The notes under the pieces: model-generated
Database searches by the model: none
The model's input: only the letters and a program-made list of their open reading frames with translations
Told to the model about the DNA's origin: nothing
Part shown: positions 1 through 5,612 of the stretch, piece by piece
Layout of the letters: every line of letters starts with the position of its first letter
How positions within the stretch are numbered: the stretch's first letter is position 1
NCBI GenBank assembly: GCA_017424405.1
Contig: JAFPAD010000120.1
Span: forward strand, 1-50,662
Reading direction: 5' to 3'
Source: Alistipes sp.
GTDB lineage: Bacteria; Bacteroidota; Bacteroidia; Bacteroidales; Rikenellaceae
DNA: 50,662 nt
Translations under genes and position numbers: made by a program

Positions 1-1104
1 CGTCAGGGCGCAGAGACTTGCAGCTTCGCCGAGCAGATGACCTCTGACGGTATCCTTACCCGCATCACAGGCGATGTATTCTGGGCTGACAACTGCGAGG
101 ATGTGATGTTCAACTCATTCCCAGCAGCATTTACCCCTGATATGAAGTCATTGCGTTACATCACTTCACCAAATATGGTACTTGCCGATGGTCGCAACCA
201 CCACCCTGGTATCGACAACGCTGGTCCATTCCTTATGATGAACCCATTTAGCAGTCGCTGCTGCCAGCACAACCACTCGCATGGTTTACCATATTACATT
301 GGCAACATGGTGATGGCGACAAACGACAACGGTTTGATGACCAACCTCTACGGCTCGGCTACGGTAAATGCCAAAGTGGGTAAAAAGGTGAGCGTAAGCC
401 TTAAGATGCAGAGCAACTACCCATTTGAGGAGACTATCCGCCTGAGCGTTGACCCTGCAAAGTCGGTTACATTCCCACTCTATATGCGTGTACCTGCGTG
501 GTGTGACAACGCAAGTGTGAAGATCAACGGCACAGAGTCATTCACAGCATCTTCTAACAACGGCTATATCAAGATCTCTCGCAAGTGGCAGAAGGGCGAC
601 AAGGTGGAGCTGGTACTCCCAATGAAGCTCTGGATGCGCGAGTGGAAGAAGAACAAGAACAGCGTATCGGTAAACTACGGTCCTTTGACATTCTCACTCC
701 TCATCAAGGAGAACTATATCAAGAAGAGCTCAAAGGAGACTGCTATCCACGACTCACGCTGGCAGGAGGGTGCTGACGCTGATGCTTGGCCATCATGGGA
801 GATTCACCCCGCATCGGACTGGAACTATGGTTTGATATACGACCCAGCAAAGAGCCTCGAGAGCCAATTCTCTATCGAGAAGCGCGAGTTCCCTGCTGAC
901 AACAACCCATTCACAAACGACTCAGCACCTATCCTACTGAAGACTAAGGGTCGTCAAATTCCTGCTTGGGGCTTAGACCAACACTGGTTATGCGGTATTC
1001 TGCCTGAGAGCCCTGTGACCTCGACATCACCCGTAACCGACCTTACGCTGGTGCCTATGGGAGGTGCTAGATTGAGAATCTCGGCGATACCTGTAATACG
1101 ATAA
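1..1104 (+). CDS. GH127 beta-L-arabinofuranosidase, C-terminal part (5' end outside window)
   Basis: The frame is open from base 1, so the true start lies upstream; 367 residues are present. The family (formerly DUF1680) removes terminal beta-L-arabinofuranose from plant glycans using a zinc-held cysteine nucleophile. The matching residues are visible: Glu-Thr-Cys at window residues 5-7 (bases 13-21) and a Cys-Cys pair at residues 87-88 (bases 259-264), corresponding to the Glu/Cys and Cys/Cys zinc ligands and nucleophile of HypBA1, with nearly the same spacing. The rest is the C-terminal beta-sandwich part, with a conserved Pro-Ala-Trp segment around residue 165. In Bacteroidota such enzymes usually sit in polysaccharide-utilisation loci, but no SusC/SusD pair is in view. 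The gene ends just before a strong hairpin. Activity on arabinofuranosides is inferred from the family. Confidence 0.88.
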   Translation, partial: RQGAETCSFAEQMTSDGILTRITGDVFWADNCEDVMFNSFPAAFTPDMKSLRYITSPNMVLADGRNHHPGIDNAGPFLMMNPFSSRCCQHNHSHGLPYYIGNMVMATNDNGLMTNLYGSATVNAKVGKKVSVSLKMQSNYPFEETIRLSVDPAKSVTFPLYMRVPAWCDNASVKINGTESFTASSNNGYIKISRKWQKGDKVELVLPMKLWMREWKKNKNSVSVNYGPLTFSLLIKENYIKKSSKETAIHDSRWQEGADADAWPSWEIHPASDWNYGLIYDPAKSLESQFSIEKREFPADNNPFTNDSAPILLKTKGRQIPAWGLDQHWLCGILPESPVTSTSPVTDLTLVPMGGARLRISAIPVIR

Positions 1105-1121
1105 AAATTGCACACTCCGAT

Positions 1122-1180
1122 AAACTCTTACAAAGTTATTTGCTATTTTTCGGCAGAAAATCATAACTTTGTAAGAGTTT
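1122..1180 (+). terminator. 18-bp perfect inverted repeat with T-rich tail; terminator of the GH127 gene
   Basis: Bases 1122-1139 and 1163-1180 are exact reverse complements over 18 bp. The 23-base loop contains a further 5-bp stem (1147-1151 with 1156-1160). A T-rich run, TTTTTATTTT, begins inside the 3' arm and continues past it, so this looks like an intrinsic terminator for the upstream gene. Both arms also contain TAACTTTG, a Bacteroidota -7 element, one per strand, so terminator and promoter share the same bases. Confidence 0.75.
1139..1171 (+). promoter_or_regulatory. Putative mazG promoter inside the inverted repeat
   Basis: TTTG at 1139-1142 and TAACTTTG at 1164-1171 are separated by 21 bases, matching the Bacteroidota -33/-7 consensus. 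Transcription would begin near 1178, about 20 bases before the mazG ATG, so the mazG message would not contain the hairpin. Confidence 0.55.
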
Positions 1181-1197
1181 TTATTTTAAGAAGTATT

Positions 1198-1965
1198 ATG
1201 GAGAACAAACTTAAAGCCGCAGCACGCCTGCTGGAGGTTATGGACACCCTGCGTGAGAAGTGCCCCTGGGACCGCGAGCAGACATTCGAATCGCTGCGCA
1301 ACAACACAATAGAGGAGACTTACGAGTTGGTAGATGCCATCGCCGATGGTAATATGGAGGGTATCAAGGAGGAGTTGGGCGACCTGCTCCTGCACGTTAT
1401 CTTCTACTCGAAACTTGGCGAGGAGGAGGGCAAGTTCGACTTTGCCGACGTAGCCGACGCCGAGTGCGACAAACTTATCTACCGCCACCCCCACGTTTAT
1501 AGCGACATTCACGCCGACACTCCTACGGAGGTGATGAAAAACTGGGAGGAACTGAAACTGCGCAAGAAGAAGCGTCAGGGCGGTATTCTTGGCGGTGTAC
1601 CTCGTTCATTGCCAGCGATGGTAAAGGCGTTCCGCGTGGGCGAGAAGGCTGCATCGTCGGGCTTCGATTGGGAGCAGAAGGAAGATGTATGGGCAAAGGT
1701 CAAGGAGGAGATTGCTGAGATTGAGGTGGAGATGGCTGCGGGCAACCACGAACGCACCACAGACGAGATTGGCGACCTATTCTTTGCTCTGATTAATATG
1801 TGCCGCTTGTATGGCATCGACCCAGAGCTGGCACTTGAGAAGACCAACAAGAAGTTTATCTCACGCTTCCAGCATATGGAGGCAGAGGCTGGCGACCGCC
1901 TCTTTTCGCAGATGACCGCCGAGGAGTTGGACACCCTTTGGCGCAACGCAAAGAAAGAGGAGTAA
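1198..1965 (+). CDS. mazG: Nucleoside triphosphate pyrophosphohydrolase MazG
   Basis: The 255-residue protein hydrolyses (d)NTPs to (d)NMP and pyrophosphate, a house-cleaning activity in the cytoplasm. It has two MazG repeats. The first carries an Ile-Glu-Glu-Thr helix followed by a Lys-Glu-Glu-Leu-Gly-Asp metal-binding helix at roughly residues 38-66. The second repeats the pattern (Glu-Glu-Ile-Ala-Glu-Ile-Glu, then Asp-Glu-Ile-Gly-Asp) at about 168-200. Length is close to E. coli MazG (263). I chose ATG 1198: the frame extends upstream to a TTG at 1108, but those 30 codons lie in the hairpin and promoter. A conserved Cys-Pro-Trp-Asp segment near residue 22 is typical of the family. Confidence 0.93.
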   Translation: MENKLKAAARLLEVMDTLREKCPWDREQTFESLRNNTIEETYELVDAIADGNMEGIKEELGDLLLHVIFYSKLGEEEGKFDFADVADAECDKLIYRHPHVYSDIHADTPTEVMKNWEELKLRKKKRQGGILGGVPRSLPAMVKAFRVGEKAASSGFDWEQKEDVWAKVKEEIAEIEVEMAAGNHERTTDEIGDLFFALINMCRLYGIDPELALEKTNKKFISRFQHMEAEAGDRLFSQMTAEELDTLWRNAKKEE

Positions 1966-1970
1966 ATTTG
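1937..1970 (+). promoter_or_regulatory. Possible promoter overlapping the mazG stop codon
   Basis: TTTG at 1937-1940 and TAAATTTG at 1963-1970 are 22 bases apart and would start a transcript about 13 bases before the next ATG (1990). The -7 element includes the mazG stop codon. A match to consensus only; AT-rich spacers give chance hits. Confidence 0.35.
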
Positions 1971-1989
1971 AAATTTTGAATTAAAACTT

Positions 1990-2523
1990 ATGGCACTAAT
2001 TAGAAAAGTGAGGGGCTGCACACCCTCGATTGGAGAGAATACTTTTTTGGCTGAGACTGCTACAATTATTGGCGATGTGACAATCGGCAAGGATTGTTCG
2101 ATCTGGTATGGCGCAGTGTTGCGTGGCGATGTGAATAAAATCACTATCGGCGACCGCACAAACATTCAGGACGGAGCGGTTATCCACACCCTCTACGACA
2201 AGTCACCAAAGCCTTCGCAGACACATATCGGTAACGATGTGTCGGTGGGTCACAACGCAACTATCCACGGCGCAATCATTGGCGACAGCGTGCTTATCGG
2301 TATGGGTGCAACAGTTTTGGACAATGCCGTAGTACCCGAGGGCTGTATCATCGCGGCTAACGCTTTGGTGTTGTCGGGTGCGCAGTTGGAGCCAAACTCG
2401 GTATATGCTGGCGTGCCAGCTAAGAAGGTTAAGGAGATTACCCCCGAGCAGCGTGAACATATCGTGAAGCGCACGGCACGCGACTACCAGCTCTATGCCT
2501 CATGGTATAAAGAGGAGGAGTAA
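1990..2523 (+). CDS. Gamma-carbonic-anhydrase-like hexapeptide-repeat protein (YrdA/PaaY type)
   Basis: The 177-residue protein is a left-handed beta-helix built from hexapeptide repeats (repeated Ile/Val-Gly-x-x-x-x units, about residues 12-130), with a C-terminal helix. Three histidines, His66, His88 and His93, sit where gamma-class carbonic anhydrases bind the metal of the trimer interface; the five-residue step between the last two is the family pattern. Family members include carbonic anhydrases, thioesterases such as PaaY and many proteins of unknown role, so the substrate cannot be stated. It follows mazG by 24 bases and may also have a promoter at the mazG stop. ATG 1990 is the first start in frame and gives the expected N-terminus. 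Confidence 0.85.
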   Translation: MALIRKVRGCTPSIGENTFLAETATIIGDVTIGKDCSIWYGAVLRGDVNKITIGDRTNIQDGAVIHTLYDKSPKPSQTHIGNDVSVGHNATIHGAIIGDSVLIGMGATVLDNAVVPEGCIIAANALVLSGAQLEPNSVYAGVPAKKVKEITPEQREHIVKRTARDYQLYASWYKEEE

Positions 2524-2576
2524 ACAAAACAACCACCCTACTGCCCATCGGAGATGACAACTAACATTTAGCATAT

Positions 2577-3923
2577 ATGAACGTATTGAAACACAAACGC
2601 TCAAATCTCGCTATCAACATACTGATAGCCATCGTCATTGCCTTGACGGTGAATTTTTCATACTTGTTATCGATGATTGTAGCCGAGCGCGAAACCACCG
2701 ACCAGCGCCAACGTATGGAGATGGACATGGCGCCACGCCCCGAAGCAGAGGGTATTTTACATCTATCACACGATGGTTATGGCTACATTATTGTAAACCC
2801 AGACACAATAAATATTGAGTCCGTAGCACAAATTGATAGCATTTACGTTGCAAACCGTAAGGTGAGATGGTATAACCTGCATGATGGCGACACCATACTC
2901 TGCACGGTATTTCCGCCAAGAGGCTTAGCAAATCCATCACTGGACGAGGTGCGCATGCAGAATGGTAATGAGATTGCTGCACCGGTAATCTACGACCGTC
3001 CAAATCGTAACCAAGACACCATGGTGCAGATGATATATTACTTCCTGCTCTCATGGTTATTACTTACGGTGATGACATTTCGCATCGCAAAAAAGGGCAA
3101 ATATCTCCATCGCTGCGCTATTGTGTTGCTCATAACCATAGCTTGTTATTTTCTCGCTCCTTCGGTTAGTTGGATGACAGGCAAGGCGATGATGATATTC
3201 CAACACCAATCTCGTGACATGATAAATTTGATGGCAATCTTGAAATGTACTGTCGCATTGGTGGTGGCTGTCCTTTATGGACGCATCTATCAACTCCTAT
3301 ATCTGCAGCAGCAGGTACTGTTAGAGAATGAGCATTTGCGCACGGAGAATATCCAGAGCCGCTATAATATGTTGGTGGGACAGATTAACCCCCACTTCTT
3401 CTTCAACTCGCTCAACTCGCTCTCGATGCTTGTGCGCGACAAGAATGACAACAAGGCGCTGGAGTATATCGACCAGCTATCTTACACGTTCCGCTACATT
3501 TTGCAGAACGGTCAAAACATAAAGACTACCCTCAAAGATGAGATGGAGTTCGCAAAGGCATACGGAGAGTTATTCAAGGTGCGCTATGCCGATAAGCTAT
3601 TCTTTGATATTGATATTGACCCCAAATATAACGACTGGACTCTGCCTGTGCTATCGCTTCAGCCGTTGATTGGCAATGCCGTAAAACACAACACCATAAC
3701 TAAGAAACAGCCGTTCCACATATCAATCCGCACCGAAGATTCTCGACTTGTGGTAAGTAATCGTAAAGCTCCCAAACTTGAGCCAGAGCCTTCAACCGGC
3801 ATTGGCTTAAAGAATTTGCGTAGTCGTTGGCAACTGATTACAGGTTCTGATATTGAAATTATTGAAACCGAAACCGAATTTATTGTTCGTCTCCCATTGC
3901 AACGCCCCGACCACAACATGTAA
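2577..3923 (+). CDS. LytS/YehU-type sensor histidine kinase
   Basis: This 448-residue inner-membrane kinase has one N-terminal membrane segment (about 12-34), an extracytoplasmic region of roughly 110 residues, then three more membrane segments (about 150-235) and a cytoplasmic kinase of the His_kinase (PF06580) type. The phospho-acceptor is His273 in an Asn-Pro-His-Phe-Phe-Phe-Asn motif. The N-box is around Asn367 and the Gly-Ile-Gly-Leu nucleotide-binding motif begins near Gly408. The response regulator follows after 25 bases, so the two form a two-component pair. The signal is unknown. Related pairs in Firmicutes respond to membrane state or metabolites, but that cannot be carried over. 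No clear promoter lies in the 53 bases upstream, so read-through from the preceding gene is possible. Confidence 0.93.
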   Translation: MNVLKHKRSNLAINILIAIVIALTVNFSYLLSMIVAERETTDQRQRMEMDMAPRPEAEGILHLSHDGYGYIIVNPDTINIESVAQIDSIYVANRKVRWYNLHDGDTILCTVFPPRGLANPSLDEVRMQNGNEIAAPVIYDRPNRNQDTMVQMIYYFLLSWLLLTVMTFRIAKKGKYLHRCAIVLLITIACYFLAPSVSWMTGKAMMIFQHQSRDMINLMAILKCTVALVVAVLYGRIYQLLYLQQQVLLENEHLRTENIQSRYNMLVGQINPHFFFNSLNSLSMLVRDKNDNKALEYIDQLSYTFRYILQNGQNIKTTLKDEMEFAKAYGELFKVRYADKLFFDIDIDPKYNDWTLPVLSLQPLIGNAVKHNTITKKQPFHISIRTEDSRLVVSNRKAPKLEPEPSTGIGLKNLRSRWQLITGSDIEIIETETEFIVRLPLQRPDHNM

Positions 3924-3948
3924 CAACCATTAATTGTGAGGTAAATTT

Positions 3949-4725
3949 ATGAACGTACTAATAATTGAAGACGAAACCGCTGCTGCCGTAAACCTGCAAG
4001 CTATATTAAAAAAGGTAGCTCCAACATACAATGTTCTTGCAATATTAGAGAGCATCGAGGAGAGTGTAGACTATTTTTCCGAGCCAAATCAAACCATGCC
4101 CGACTTGGTATTTATGGATATCCATCTTGCCGATGGAGAGTCGTTCCACATATTCGACAAAGTGCAAATCACGGCTCCAATAATTTTCACAACAGCATAC
4201 GACGAATATGCCTTGCGCGCTTTCAAAGTCAACAGCATCGACTATATCCTCAAGCCAATTAAAGAGGAGGATTTATGTCGCGCAATTGAAAAGCTCGCGC
4301 AATTGAGTGGCAAGGAGCGCACCGAATATCATGACCGAGTAGAGAATATGGTAGAAACCTCGAAACGCGAAAATCAGCGAGTATTCTTGGTACACTACAA
4401 AGACAAAATCATTCCGCTTGCCATTGACGACGTCGCATTCTTCTACACCTCAAACGAAAAGGTGTCGGCATACACCTATTCTGGTGAACGATATATTATC
4501 GACCGCACGTTGGAGACGCTACAATCGTTGCTGCCAACCGATGAGTTTTTCCGCGCCAATCGCCAATTCATCGTTGCTCGCAAAGCCGTGAAGGATATTG
4601 CGGTATGGTTTGGTAGTCGTCTTGCGCTTAACCTAACACTCGAGACACCAGAGAGAATCATCATCTCAAAAGCGCGAGTTCCCGAATTTAAGCAATGGCT
4701 CATGGCGATTCAACCCTCAAATTAG
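3949..4725 (+). CDS. LytTR-family response regulator
   Basis: The 258-residue protein has a receiver domain (about 1-125) with the acidic pocket Glu7-Asp8-Glu9, the phospho-accepting Asp57 in Phe-Met-Asp-Ile-His, and the conserved Lys in Ile-Leu-Lys-Pro near residue 103. A LytTR DNA-binding domain follows (about 150-250), recognisable from the Phe-Phe-Arg-Ala-Asn-Arg-Gln-Phe and Ile-Ile-Ser-Lys-Ala-Arg-Val segments. Phosphotransfer from the preceding kinase is expected. LytTR proteins usually bind paired imperfect repeats near a promoter; I looked upstream of the next two genes and found no convincing pair, so its targets are open. A terminator closes the operon. Confidence 0.94.
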   Translation: MNVLIIEDETAAAVNLQAILKKVAPTYNVLAILESIEESVDYFSEPNQTMPDLVFMDIHLADGESFHIFDKVQITAPIIFTTAYDEYALRAFKVNSIDYILKPIKEEDLCRAIEKLAQLSGKERTEYHDRVENMVETSKRENQRVFLVHYKDKIIPLAIDDVAFFYTSNEKVSAYTYSGERYIIDRTLETLQSLLPTDEFFRANRQFIVARKAVKDIAVWFGSRLALNLTLETPERIIISKARVPEFKQWLMAIQPSN

Positions 4726-4754
4726 GCGTTTCACCTCTACAATATGGCATCTTA

Positions 4755-4783
4755 CCCCAAATCGTATTCGAATTTGGGGTTTT
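4755..4783 (+). terminator. Intrinsic terminator after the two-component operon
   Basis: CCCCAAAT (4755-4762) pairs with ATTTGGGG (4772-4779), followed by TTTT. Confidence 0.75.
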
Positions 4784-4788
4784 GTCAT

Positions 4789-4796
4789 TACTTTTG
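4789..4796 (+). promoter_or_regulatory. -7 element for the Spy-like gene
   Basis: TACTTTTG matches TAnnTTTG and lies 38 bases before the next ATG. I do not see a TTTG at the proper distance upstream, so only half the promoter is supported. Confidence 0.4.
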
Positions 4797-4834
4797 TATC
4801 GTGCAATACAATTAAGGATTTACAAAATTAAATT

Positions 4835-5386
4835 ATGAATATGAAATCAATTAAAACACTTTTGATTGCAGTATTTGCAATGGTTGCAACAACTGTATCA
4901 GCACAGGGTCCTCAGGGACAGCAGGGTCAGCGCCCACAGCGCCAGCGCATGACTATTGAGCAGCGCGCACAGATGCAGGCTGATCGCATGGCTAAGAGTT
5001 TGGATCTCAACGAGGAGCAGAAGGCTAAGATTTATGACTACCACCTTGCAAACTACAAGAAGCAGCAGGCTGAGCGCGAGGAGCGCATGAAGGCTATGCA
5101 GCAGGGTCAGCAGCAGGGTCAGCGCCCTGACTTCCGCAACATGAGCGAGGAGGATCGTGCTGAGTTTATGAAGCAAATGCAGGAGCAGCGCAAGGCTCAG
5201 CAGACTGCTGAGGAGACTGCTATGAAGAAGATTCTCACTGAGAAGCAGTATAAGAAGTGGCAGATGCAGAAGAAGGCTCAGGAGCAGCGTATGCGCGAGA
5301 TGATGCAGAACGGCGAGCGTCCAAACTTTGGTCAGGGTGGTCCTGGCGGTCAGGGCGGTCCTGGTGGCTTCGGCGGCGAGTTTTAA
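4835..5386 (+). CDS. Gln/Met-rich periplasmic protein, Spy/CpxP-like (DUF4890 type)
   Basis: The 183-residue protein has a cleavable signal peptide (cleavage likely after residue 23, Val-Ser-Ala|Gln). The mature part is strongly helical and charged, rich in Gln, Glu, Lys, Arg and Met. The segment Leu-Asp-Leu-Asn-Glu-Glu-Gln near residues 56-62 resembles the LTxxQ-type repeat of Spy/CpxP proteins, and a second such motif (Leu-Thr-Glu-Lys-Gln) lies near residue 134. The C-terminus is a Gly-Pro-Gln-rich tail. Spy and CpxP are envelope chaperones or stress sensors; a similar role here is inference. The next gene also ends in a Gly-Pro-Met repeat, and both follow a sensor kinase pair. ATG 4841 is an alternative start. 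The long reading frame on the opposite strand is a composition artefact. Confidence 0.75.
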   Translation: MNMKSIKTLLIAVFAMVATTVSAQGPQGQQGQRPQRQRMTIEQRAQMQADRMAKSLDLNEEQKAKIYDYHLANYKKQQAEREERMKAMQQGQQQGQRPDFRNMSEEDRAEFMKQMQEQRKAQQTAEETAMKKILTEKQYKKWQMQKKAQEQRMREMMQNGERPNFGQGGPGGQGGPGGFGGEF

Positions 5387-5433
5387 TACCATGGAGGTTG
5401 GGAGAAGACCTTACTCTCAACTATTCCAAGATA

Positions 5434-5454
5434 TCCATTAAGGGCAGTAATGGA
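5434..5454 (+). other. Small hairpin upstream of a terminator
   Basis: TCCATTA (5434-5440) and TAATGGA (5448-5454) form a 7-bp perfect stem with a 7-base loop, about 20 bases before the terminator. No T-run follows. It may protect the 3' end of the message. Confidence 0.35.
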
Positions 5455-5473
5455 AATTAGGTTGTTTTTCGGA

Positions 5474-5506
5474 GGGGTGTCAGGGTTACTTGACACCCCA
5501 ATTTTG
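5474..5506 (+). terminator. Intrinsic terminator after the Spy-like gene
   Basis: GGGGTGTCA (5474-5482) pairs with TGACACCCC (5491-5499), 9 bp with an 8-base loop, followed by AATTTTG. Confidence 0.78.
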
Positions 5507-5534
5507 TCATTTCACCTCAAAAGTATATATCAGT

Positions 5535-5555
5535 CAAAGATATTTTATATCTTTG
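5535..5555 (+). promoter_or_regulatory. Palindromic -7 region upstream of the outer-membrane protein gene
   Basis: CAAAGATAT and ATATCTTTG form a perfect 9-bp inverted repeat around TTT. The right half contains TATCTTTG (5548-5555), a consensus -7 element; its mirror gives the same element on the minus strand. Transcription to the right would start near 5562, about 50 bases before ATG 5613. No clear -33 element. Confidence 0.5.
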
Positions 5556-5612
5556 TGCGCTTTTGAAAATGTCAAGCAGAAAAATAATAATACAATAGGC
5601 TAAATACAAAGT

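Noticed and set aside
4898..5392. Leu-rich 164-residue reading frame on the minus strand, opposite the Spy-like gene
   Set aside because: It is the mirror of a Gln/Lys/Glu-rich coding sequence; low-complexity Leu/Ser/His content and a full overlap with a gene that has a signal peptide, promoter and terminator.
4726..5612. LytTR binding repeats upstream of the Spy-like and barrel genes
   Set aside because: I found no pair of matching repeats with proper spacing; only promoter-like and terminator elements.
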